From an uncultured bacterium (GTDB lineage: Bacteria > Bacillota > Clostridia > Lachnospirales > Lachnospiraceae), in the NCBI GenBank assembly GCA_948467735.1, contig CAOKFN010000019.1:17540-81539 (forward strand): a stretch of 64,000 nt of DNA, read 5' to 3'. This document shows positions 57,289-64,000 of this stretch, one piece after another. The notes under the pieces were generated by a model. That model ran no database searches. It worked only from the letters and a program-made list of their open reading frames with translations, and was not told the DNA's origin. The number at the start of each line of letters is the position of its first letter. Within the stretch, counting starts at the first letter, position 1. The position numbers and the translations under genes are program-made.

Positions 57289-57959
57289 ACTTTTTTCATC
57301 ACCTTATACCCAAGCCCCCGGACGGATTCGATCTCAAATTCCTCCCAGCCCTCGAAACGTCTGCGCAGCCGCCCGATATGCACCGTGACCGTCTCCCAGC
57401 CCGTCTCGCTGTCCGCTCCCCAGATTTCATCCATCAGCTGAATCCGGGTAAAAATCCTGCCCGGATATGAGAGCAGCTTGTATAACAGCAGAAATTCCTT
57501 CTGAGGAAGCTCCTGCGTTTCTCCGTTTTTCGTCACCGTCAGCGAATCGTAGTCCAAAACCACATCCCCCACCACAATCCTGCGCTCGCTGGCAATCTGC
57601 GCCCGGCGCAGCAGCGCCCGAATACGCAGCAGCATTTCCTCCTCGTCAATGGGCTTTGTCATATAATCATCCGTTCCCGCAAGAAATCCCTTATGCTTAT
57701 CCGCAGGTAGCTGTCTGGCCGAAACCATCAGAATGGGAAGATTATTGTCCGCGCTCCGCAGGGCTTTGGTAAATTCATAACCGTCCATTTGGGGCATCAT
57801 AATATCCAGCACCACCAGATCCACATGCTCCCTGTCCATCACGGCCAGCGCCTCCACGCCGTTCCCCGCAGTGACCACGGTATAATTTTCCGCTTCCAGC
57901 ACCGCTTTGAACAAACGCCTTGTATTTTTGTCATCCTCCACCACCAAAATATGAAACAT
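57285..57959 (-). CDS. OmpR/PhoB family response regulator
   Basis: A 224-aa regulator. The receiver has FHILVVEDDKNTRR and the phospho-Asp in LVVLDIMMPQMDGYEF. The winged-helix region (from about residue 125) has LPQKEFLLLYKLLSYPGRIF and TVTVHIGRLRRRFEG, with the RGLGYK end. ATG 57959 has GAGGGG upstream. The coupled sensor kinase follows. The regulon is unknown. Confidence 0.93.
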   Translation of the reverse strand: MFHILVVEDDKNTRRLFKAVLEAENYTVVTAGNGVEALAVMDREHVDLVVLDIMMPQMDGYEFTKALRSADNNLPILMVSARQLPADKHKGFLAGTDDYMTKPIDEEEMLLRIRALLRRAQIASERRIVVGDVVLDYDSLTVTKNGETQELPQKEFLLLYKLLSYPGRIFTRIQLMDEIWGADSETGWETVTVHIGRLRRRFEGWEEFEIESVRGLGYKVMKKV

Positions 57960-58034
57960 CCCGCTATTCACCCCTCGCAAAGCTTCCGTGTGCCGAAACC
58001 ATCTTAAGATAACCTGCCGCCCGACAGGGAATTC

Positions 58035-58490
58035 CTAGCCCGCGTCCACTTCCTTCGTCATCTCAAAATACTGAGAAATCTGATACCCGCTCTTTTTGTA
58101 AGCTTCAATGGCGGCTTTGTTCTCTTCTTCCACCTCCAGCTTAAACCGAACCGCCCTGCCCTCGTATTCCTTCTCCAAGAAGGTCAGAAACTGCGTCCCA
58201 AGCCCCCGGTGCCGGTATTCCGGCTTGATGTACAAATCCTCCACCCAGATGCAGATTCCGCCGTATTCCGTCGTATATCCCTTTGCCGCCATGGCGTATC
58301 CGGCGATTTTCCCTTCCTCTTCAAACACATAGCCCTCCACAAAGGGCATATCGCTCAAACAGTCTTCCATATCCCGCCGCAGTACCTCCTCCGAAGCCTT
58401 ATGCAGCACCGCGGGAGATGCATAAAATACCTTCATCATCCCAAATACTTCCTCAAAATCTTCCCTTTTCATCGCCCTAATTAAAATCAT
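58035..58490 (-). CDS. GNAT family N-acetyltransferase
   Basis: A 151-aa acetyltransferase: MILIRAMKREDFEEVFGMM, then ICIWVEDLYIKPEYRHRGLG with the acetyl-CoA-binding RxxGxG-like motif, and IEAYKKSGYQISQYFEMTKE. The substrate is unknown. The start has GGAGAC upstream. Confidence 0.9.
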   Translation of the reverse strand: MILIRAMKREDFEEVFGMMKVFYASPAVLHKASEEVLRRDMEDCLSDMPFVEGYVFEEEGKIAGYAMAAKGYTTEYGGICIWVEDLYIKPEYRHRGLGTQFLTFLEKEYEGRAVRFKLEVEEENKAAIEAYKKSGYQISQYFEMTKEVDAG

Positions 58491-58523
58491 TCTCTGTCTC
58501 CTCTTAAAATAACCTACAGCTGC

Positions 58524-59441
58524 CTACGCCTGCTGCCGGTTTCCGCCCGCATATTCCCCGGGGTTAATGTCCAGCACCATACGTCCGGGCCCCACTAGGG
58601 AATCTTCCCGACGGCAGACCCATTTCTCATGATGAATCCCCTCCACCGTATTGCCGTCCTCAATCACATCCCCGCACTCATACATATAAGCGGCAATATT
58701 ATGCAGGAAACCCACCACCTCGTTGGGTTCCAGATTCTTACAGTGAAACTGCAGATCCGGCAGGCCGATTGCGGTAAATCCCAGCGTATCAAACAGCATC
58801 TCGTCCGTACCCTCGATATTAAAGAAACGCACGTTCAATCCCCCGTCCAAGAAATGATACTCCGGATTGTTCCAATGGGGCTGCTGATAATACTCCCTAG
58901 GCGTCAGGCATTGGCTGTGGGGCCAGTAAATACCGATGCACTCCGGCATAAGCTCCAAAAGCATGTCCGCGTATTCCGCCATAATTCCATATTCCTCCAT
59001 CCTTGGAAGCCCCGCCGCCAGCATATTCCCGGCCATCATGGCATACCTGCATCTGGGAAGAAAATTCTCCCTGTCCTGACATGCCCAGAATTGAGAACGA
59101 ACCATATCGTCCCACTCCCCCTGATCAAACTCCTTCGCGCCAAAAAGCATCAGCTGGGAGGGAACCTTCTGCTTGCTGTCATCGTACTTCACCTGATGCT
59201 CCAGCAGCGCGGCGGCCAGCATTTCCGAGGCCGACTCCTGACTGCTGACCATGGAAATCACTTCGCCGAAGCGCTGTTTCACCGCCTCCAGATATGCGGA
59301 AGCATCCGGCATTTTCACCGGGGTTTCAAATAAAAGCATAAAAGTATACACCGCCTGCCACTCTCTTACAAACTTTTCTCCCTGTCTTACGGGAGCCTTC
59401 TCCTGTTTCTCTTTGGAATTTCCTTTTTTCATTCTCTCCAT
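58524..59441 (-). CDS. DUF4261 domain-containing protein
   Basis: A 305-aa soluble protein. The C-terminal part (about residues 190-290) shows the DUF4261 pattern: GGLNVRFFNIEGTDEMLFD, DTLGFTAIGLPDLQFHCKN and LHNIAAYMYECGDVIEDGN. The N-terminal part starts VYTFMLLFETPVKMPDAS. The start may be ATG 59441 or 59432; an overlapping GGAGG serves both. DUF4261 is seen in some polymorphic-toxin immunity settings, but there is no toxin here. It lies upstream of the GNAT and OmpR/HK genes on the same strand. Confidence 0.8.
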   Translation of the reverse strand: MERMKKGNSKEKQEKAPVRQGEKFVREWQAVYTFMLLFETPVKMPDASAYLEAVKQRFGEVISMVSSQESASEMLAAALLEHQVKYDDSKQKVPSQLMLFGAKEFDQGEWDDMVRSQFWACQDRENFLPRCRYAMMAGNMLAAGLPRMEEYGIMAEYADMLLELMPECIGIYWPHSQCLTPREYYQQPHWNNPEYHFLDGGLNVRFFNIEGTDEMLFDTLGFTAIGLPDLQFHCKNLEPNEVVGFLHNIAAYMYECGDVIEDGNTVEGIHHEKWVCRREDSLVGPGRMVLDINPGEYAGGNRQQA

Positions 59442-59589
59442 TTCCTCCTGTACGCATAATTAAATAATTCATTGTATTCCCATAAAGCCCCTGACAAACT
59501 CCCTGATACCCACACTTCCCATAGCAAACATCCAGAGCAGATGTCCGTCATTTTCTCCTTCAGCCGTAGTCCGTCGGTACGGCCCTCCA

Positions 59590-60390
59590 TCATTTCGTAC
59601 CTCTGCCGCCCCAAACCTCATAAGCCGTATATTCATAGTCAAAATGATATCCCAGCTTCTGCGCCAAAGCCGCGGATCCCTTATTCTGTGCGTCCCAGCT
59701 TGGATACCAGCCTCGTTCCAGACATTCCAATATCAGTTTGGCCCCGCAGACATAAGCCAGCCCCCGCCTCCGATACTCCTCCTTCGTATCGATTTCGATT
59801 TCAATGCCCCCGAAATAACCGGAATACGAGGACGCCCCCGCCACAGGCTCCCCCTCCTTCATTATCATAACCCCCAGCCCATATTTTTGATACGCCTCAT
59901 AATCCGGGTACTGAGCCGTCCAGTCCCTGCACCACTCCACAGCCTTACAGCGATGAAACCATTCCTCGTCCATCATTTTTATCGTATAACCATTACATGC
60001 CGCAAACTCTCCCTCCTGAAAAGTCCTGACAATCCTTTGAAGCTTCTCCCTGTCAAAGACATCCGGCTCCTTTTTCATTGCATAGCGGGTCACTTTCTTC
60101 GCACTGTCCCCCAAGCACTCCTCCATCAGCCCTGCCCATGCCTCCCCCTGCGGAACCATAATCACAAAGTCCTTCCCTCGGACTTCCGGTATATACCGGA
60201 CAAACTCCCGATTCGGTTTCCCGGCCATGAAGCAGAAATCCCCCAAAAACGCCATGGCAGTTTCCGGCGCTTCGACGGAATCCGCATAAACCTGTCCCAT
60301 TACCTTCTGCATGCAGGACAGAATCATGGTTTCCTTCTGCCCGGCAAACAGGGCGGCCGCCTTTTTTGTATTTTGTACCTCTATCATCAT
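59590..60390 (-). CDS. GNAT family acetyltransferase (GNAT_acetyltran type)
   Basis: A 266-aa protein. The C-terminal GNAT region has GLGVMIMKEGEPVAGASSYS, GGIEIEIDTKEEYRRRGLAYV (in parts) and YPSWDAQNKGSAALAQKLGY, characteristic of the PF12746-type acetyltransferases. The N-terminal part (LGDFCFMAGKPN, FVIMVPQGE) is a second half-domain. The substrate is unknown. The first ATG has GACGGG upstream. Confidence 0.85.
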   Translation of the reverse strand: MMIEVQNTKKAAALFAGQKETMILSCMQKVMGQVYADSVEAPETAMAFLGDFCFMAGKPNREFVRYIPEVRGKDFVIMVPQGEAWAGLMEECLGDSAKKVTRYAMKKEPDVFDREKLQRIVRTFQEGEFAACNGYTIKMMDEEWFHRCKAVEWCRDWTAQYPDYEAYQKYGLGVMIMKEGEPVAGASSYSGYFGGIEIEIDTKEEYRRRGLAYVCGAKLILECLERGWYPSWDAQNKGSAALAQKLGYHFDYEYTAYEVWGGRGTK

Positions 60391-60468
60391 CCCGTCTCAT
60401 ATCCTTTCGTAATCATACCCATTCCTCTCCCTTTTTGCAGTCACAATCCCGTCCCGCCCCTTTCCCAG

Positions 60469-61635
60469 TCATAATCCTGCCTCTCCCTTTCCGTCATCAT
60501 AACCCTGCCCATCCAAATGTAACTCATGATGCAGCATGGCTGTCAATTCCTTCCTCTGTTCCGCCGTTCTCTTATCCGTCAATCCTTCCAGTATATTTTT
60601 CACTAGTATTTTCGTATCCTCTGCCACATCCCCCAAACCGGCCTGAAACCTCTCAAAATATTTTCTTTTTAACAGGAGTTTGACAATCCCTTCACGACCG
60701 CAATGAACGCCTTTTTCCGGTATCCACTGTAAATTGTCCAGCAAAATCCGGATTCCGTCCGGTTTTTGTACGGACGCCGCATATACCGAAGCCTCGCACA
60801 AATTCTCCATGGCCGTCGTCGTACCGGAAGGCGCCGGCGTCTTCACCTCATCGTCAAACAAGGCAAATACTTCCTTCAAAAGAGCCAAGTCTTTTATTCC
60901 CCAAGGCAGCGCCATGGCCGCCGCATAAACCTGAAAATCCTCCGTAAACTCTTTTTTCTCTTTCTCATAATTTATCAATTCCCTGCCATAAAATACATCC
61001 CGCAGAAAGGAAAGCTGTTCCTGAAACGGTTTATCGACGAACTCCCTGACCTTCGGACTTCTATGCCACTCCTTCGCCTCGCCTGTCTCGGTTATGGCAA
61101 CGCATCCGCAGCGTTCCCCATGAAAGACAAATTTCTCTTTCTCTTTATACATTTCCTTCCCTATGTAAATCGGCGAAGAATACTTTATCAACACGCAGTT
61201 TCGTTTTACCTCCCGCACAATCCTTTTGAAAAGCGTGCCGGAGAATTCGGTCTCAAGTTCTCTGGCAATATGGACATAATAATCATATGTCAAATCTTCG
61301 TGTTTCTGCATCCCCTTCAGCAGCAGGCTGTTTTTGTTCTCAGGATAAACCATGCGGTATCTCTCGATATCATCCTGATCCTTTAACGCCTGTCGGTATG
61401 TCTTCATCACCTCCGTCTTGGGCGCAATCAAATAAAAGGGCTGGATTGCATGGGCGGCATGACAGTCGTCCGCAATTTCATCAATGGTATCAAATTCCAT
61501 TTTCGGCATTTCCTTTTCGCCTGCTTTTTTATCCACTGTCGTCATGCAGTATTTGATATCAAATTCCTGTTCAACCATATGAAAAATATTGCGGATATCT
61601 TCCTTTGAGGCAAAAAAATAAATGGTATCGATCAT
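60469..61635 (-). CDS. Uncharacterised 388-aa protein
   Basis: A soluble protein without a family that I can name. The N-terminus MIDTIYFFASKEDIRNIFHM and the block GMQKHEDLTYDYYVHIAREL may form an alpha/beta domain; YSSPIYIGKEMYKEKEKFVF and FHGERCGCVAITETGEAKEW follow, and the C-terminal third is helical with HEAT-like character (FERFQAGLGDVAEDTKILVK). It ends KGEAGL. ATG 61635 follows GGAGG by eight bases and has a clear promoter just upstream, so the gene is real. Confidence 0.7.
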   Translation of the reverse strand: MIDTIYFFASKEDIRNIFHMVEQEFDIKYCMTTVDKKAGEKEMPKMEFDTIDEIADDCHAAHAIQPFYLIAPKTEVMKTYRQALKDQDDIERYRMVYPENKNSLLLKGMQKHEDLTYDYYVHIARELETEFSGTLFKRIVREVKRNCVLIKYSSPIYIGKEMYKEKEKFVFHGERCGCVAITETGEAKEWHRSPKVREFVDKPFQEQLSFLRDVFYGRELINYEKEKKEFTEDFQVYAAAMALPWGIKDLALLKEVFALFDDEVKTPAPSGTTTAMENLCEASVYAASVQKPDGIRILLDNLQWIPEKGVHCGREGIVKLLLKRKYFERFQAGLGDVAEDTKILVKNILEGLTDKRTAEQRKELTAMLHHELHLDGQGYDDGKGEAGL

Positions 61636-61707
61636 CTGCCCGGCCTCCTCTCGCACCGTAAAGGTTCCCATAAACCTATTTCTATGGCTCTATTATTTCA
61701 TATGAGA

Positions 61708-61736
61708 ATTATATCAAATCCCCGGAAACCTGTAAA
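61708..61736 (-). promoter_or_regulatory. Promoter of the uncharacterised 388-aa gene
   Basis: On the minus strand TTTACA, a 17-bp spacer and TATAAT. Confidence 0.7.
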
Positions 61737-61826
61737 GGCCGGAAGGCTTACTCTAACAGGCTTCCGAAGATTTGAGAGAAATCCGTATTGCCTTTTACGC
61801 CGTTTGCTCAGACTGCCAAAGGGCGG

Positions 61827-63590
61827 TTATGCTTCTTGGCTTCCTTCTTCGGAAAGGACCTTCAGCAGCTGTTCTACCGGCATGCTGCCCAGATCGCCTT
61901 CCTCCCTCCTGCGGACGGAAACGCTTTTCGTTTTCACTTCCCTCTCGCCGATGATAAGCATGTAAGGGATTCTTTCCAATTGTGCGGTTCTTATCTTGAA
62001 GCCTATCTTTTCAGCCCTCCCATCCACTTCACAGCGCAGTCCTTCTTTTTTCAATCTCTTTTCAATTTCTTCCGCATAATCAATATATTTATCTGAAATT
62101 GACAATATTTTTACCTGAACCGGGGAAAGCCATAAGGGAAACTTCCCTGCATAATGTTCTATTAAAATGCCTATGAACCTCTCAATGGAACCAAATACAA
62201 CTCTGTGTATCATGACCGGACGATGCTTATTCCCGTCTTCTCCCATATACTCCGCCCCAAAACGCTGCGGCAGCTGAAAATCCAGCTGAATTGTCCCGCA
62301 CTGCCATGTTCTTCCGATAGAGTCTTTTAAGTGAAAATCAATCTTCGGACCATAGAATGCCCCGTCCCCCTCGTTTATGACATACGGCAGCTTCAAATCC
62401 TCCAATGCATTTTTTAAACCATCCGAGGCCATCGCCCAATCTTCGTCGCTTCCGATGGAATTTTCCGGTCTTGTGGATAGTTCCACATGATATTGAAATC
62501 CAAAATATGAATACACCTCGTCTATCAGCCGGACCACAGCTTTTATCTCATCCTGTATCTGCTCCGGCGTCATAAAGATATGGGCGTCATCCTGCGTACA
62601 GCAGCGGACTCGCATAAGACCATGCAGAGTACCGGACTTTTCGTTTCTGTGTATCAATCCCAGCTCACTGACACGCATGGGAAGATCCCGATAAGAGCGA
62701 GGCTCCATCTGATATACAAGCATGCCGCCCGGACAGCTCATGGGTTTAACGGCAAAATCCACCCCGTCAATCAAGGTTGTGTACATCTTATCCCGATAGT
62801 GCTCCCAATGTCCGGAGGTTTCCCAAAGCTGACGATTCAGCAGGATCGGAGTGGATATTTCCATATACCCTTCTCTTGTGTGCAGCTTCCTCCAATAGTC
62901 AATCAGCAGATTTTTTAATATCAATCCCTTGGGAAGAAAAAAGGGAAAGCCCGGCCCTTCCTCAAACAGTGCAAATAAGCCTAATTCTTTTCCTAATTTT
63001 CTGTGATCTCTCTTCTTGGCCTCTTCCAATCGATTTAGATGCTCTTCCAGCATAGCCTCGCTTGGATACGACGTGCCGTAAATTCTGGTAAGCATTTTAT
63101 TCTTTTCATCGCCCCGCCAATATGCGCCCGCGGCGGACAACAGCTTAAACGCCTTAATCGCGCTGGTGTACGCGACATGAGGTCCGGCGCACATCTCCAA
63201 ATATTCCCCCTGCTGGTAAAAGCTGATTTCCTCGTTTTCCGGCAGTTCCTTTAACAATTCCATTTTATATGTCTCATTTCTCTCCTTCAAAGCCCGCATT
63301 GCTGTCTCCCGGTCCGCCGTAAAATGCCTCAGCTGTAAATTTTCTCTCACGATTTTTTTCATCTCTGCTTCTATTTCGGCAAAATTTTCTTCCGAAAAGC
63401 GAAAGTCAAAGTCAAAATCATAGTAAAACCCCTCTGCAATGGATGGGCCTATTGCGCATTTTGCCGTGGGATACAGTCTTTTTACCGCCTGCGACAAAAT
63501 ATGCGCCGTCGTATGCCAGAACGCATTTCTACCCAGCTCCTCCTCGAAACCGGCCTCCCTGATGGAACCATCTTTCATTTTAATCTTCAT
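61827..63590 (-). CDS. thrS: Threonyl-tRNA synthetase, short form lacking the TGS domain
   Basis: A 587-aa class II synthetase. Most ThrRS are about 640 aa, with an N-terminal TGS domain; here the protein starts MKIKMKDGSIREAGF and goes straight to the editing domain (FWHTTAHILSQAVKRLYP, HxxxH metal motif; YLEMCAGPHV with conserved Cys and His). Catalytic motifs follow: MSCPGGMLVYQ, RVSELGLIHRNEKSGTLHGL (in parts), the ATP-binding GDGAFYGPKIDFHL, and VFGSIERFIGILIEH. The anticodon domain is at the end. A tRNA-sensing T-box leader precedes it. Confidence 0.96.
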   Translation of the reverse strand: MKIKMKDGSIREAGFEEELGRNAFWHTTAHILSQAVKRLYPTAKCAIGPSIAEGFYYDFDFDFRFSEENFAEIEAEMKKIVRENLQLRHFTADRETAMRALKERNETYKMELLKELPENEEISFYQQGEYLEMCAGPHVAYTSAIKAFKLLSAAGAYWRGDEKNKMLTRIYGTSYPSEAMLEEHLNRLEEAKKRDHRKLGKELGLFALFEEGPGFPFFLPKGLILKNLLIDYWRKLHTREGYMEISTPILLNRQLWETSGHWEHYRDKMYTTLIDGVDFAVKPMSCPGGMLVYQMEPRSYRDLPMRVSELGLIHRNEKSGTLHGLMRVRCCTQDDAHIFMTPEQIQDEIKAVVRLIDEVYSYFGFQYHVELSTRPENSIGSDEDWAMASDGLKNALEDLKLPYVINEGDGAFYGPKIDFHLKDSIGRTWQCGTIQLDFQLPQRFGAEYMGEDGNKHRPVMIHRVVFGSIERFIGILIEHYAGKFPLWLSPVQVKILSISDKYIDYAEEIEKRLKKEGLRCEVDGRAEKIGFKIRTAQLERIPYMLIIGEREVKTKSVSVRRREEGDLGSMPVEQLLKVLSEEGSQEA

Positions 63591-63636
63591 TTTACCGTTT
63601 CCTTTCTCACATAAAATTTTTGATTAACAAAAGAAA

Positions 63637-63865
63637 AACACCCTCAAAGATACTTTTTTTGTATCTTTGAGGGTGCTTATTGCACGGTTCCACCTCAATT
63701 TTTTACTTCAGATTCTATCAAATCCTAACCTTTAACGCAGGTATACGGCAGCGCTTACATCTACTTTCAGCATTGCAGCTTGGGAATGGTTTTCACATAC
63801 AATCTACATAAGCGTCTTCCACCAAGTGACGCTCTCTCTGTCTGCGATTTATATGCTGTTTGTTT
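63637..63865 (-). ncRNA. T-box riboswitch (threonine) in the thrS leader
   Basis: The minus strand has a stem I region (GAGAGCG...GGTGGAAGACGC), a specifier ACC (Thr codon) in AAAACCATTCCC, the conserved T-box AGGTGGAACCGTGC and a terminator stem CACCCTCAAAGATAC / GTATCTTTGAGGGTG with T-run. It antiterminates on uncharged tRNA-Thr. Confidence 0.92.
63638..63676 (-). terminator. T-box terminator hairpin of thrS
   Basis: On the minus strand CACCCTCAAAGATAC and GTATCTTTGAGGGTG form a 15-bp stem followed by TTTTTCTTTT; its 5' arm overlaps the end of the T-box antiterminator. Confidence 0.92.
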
Positions 63866-63900
63866 CCGTCATCGCTTTTTCTTATGCTAACCTGTTTCTT

Positions 63901-63929
63901 ATCATAACATTCAAATGACAGCTTGTCAA
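63901..63929 (-). promoter_or_regulatory. Promoter of thrS
   Basis: On the minus strand TTGACA, a 17-bp spacer and TATGAT. Confidence 0.85.
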
Positions 63930-64000
63930 TAGTCCCGTCACTGCTGTCAGGATAAACTTATAAACCGCTATGCACCGCAGTACCATTTCTGGTGCCACGT

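Larger units (their letters stand above)
63591..64000. other. thrS upstream region
   Basis: About 410 bases. It holds the T-box leader (63637-63865) and promoter (63901-63929). The last 65 bases may contain the end of another minus-strand gene, but nothing recognisable is seen. Confidence 0.6.

Noticed and set aside
63935..64000. Possible C-terminal end of a gene entering from the right edge
   Set aside because: Two minus-strand frames end at stops here (…NGTAVHSGL and …WYCGA), but neither is recognisable in so few codons.

Overview
The window looks like chromosomal DNA of a Gram-positive anaerobe of the class Clostridia, most likely a Lachnospiraceae member. GC is moderate (near 50 percent by eye). 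The gene set is typical: ackA/pta, tmcAL, a PFL/ACT-domain pair, an FtsA-like ATPase beside polA-coaE and a WalJ-type MBL hydrolase, a T-box-controlled threonyl-tRNA synthetase, AgrC/LytTR and OmpR-type two-component systems, and a GT28 glycolipid glycosyltransferase beside plsY. Nearly everything lies on the minus strand; only a SAM methyltransferase (2659-3543) and tmcAL (6469-7704) are on plus. No rRNA, tRNA, intact transposon or CRISPR array was seen.

Layout. 1-2.3 kb: a fragment, a flavin-reductase-like protein, a SUKH protein and a PNPOx-like protein. 2.6-7.7 kb: methyltransferase, ackA-pta, tmcAL. 7.9-10.8 kb: an ECF sigma factor with a very large C-terminal extension, and an Rpn/PD-(D/E)XK protein. 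10.9-13.7 kb: UPF0210 and ACT-domain genes with a suppressor-of-fused gene between them. 13.9-20.6 kb: polA-coaE-ftsA-like-MBL operon. 20.9-24.1 kb: metY with a small zinc-finger membrane protein, and a DRE-TIM aldolase. 24.3-30.5 kb: nitroreductase, HEAT-like protein, DUF1905, CPBP protease and a TetR-MFS pair. 30.7-36 kb: chloramphenicol acetyltransferase remnant, GNAT, and an amidase-pstSCAB operon. 36.2-43.6 kb: SUKH protein, a tandem pair of unknown coiled-coil paralogs, a DUF3788 protein and a heterodimeric ABC exporter. 43.7-48.3 kb: Sfp-type PPTase and a hisS-aspS operon. 48.6-54.1 kb: GyrI-like and XRE/GyrI-like regulators, an LRR-SUKH fusion and a LytTR/GHKL system. 54.2-64 kb: GT28/plsY, an OmpR/HK pair, GNATs, DUF4261, an unknown 388-aa protein, and thrS with its T-box.

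The most unusual features are the repeats and the RNA structures. Five proteins carry in-frame short tandem repeats (Rpn, FtsA-like, PstS, PPTase, ABC exporter), and four intergenic stretches carry other tandem repeats. A ~105-bp hairpin repeat is clustered upstream of metY (2 full copies plus a part) and between hisS and aspS (3 copies plus parts). A second dispersed repeat forms the C-terminal codons of two proteins. The RNA-level candidates are a ~135-nt element with a possible pseudoknot at 39.78-39.92 kb, with partial resemblance to a cobalamin riboswitch core, and a 19-bp hairpin that covers the ribosome binding site of the amidase-pst operon. Orphan genes of families often used as toxin immunity proteins (SUKH three times, SUFU, DUF4261, HEAT-like) are scattered through the window without toxins.
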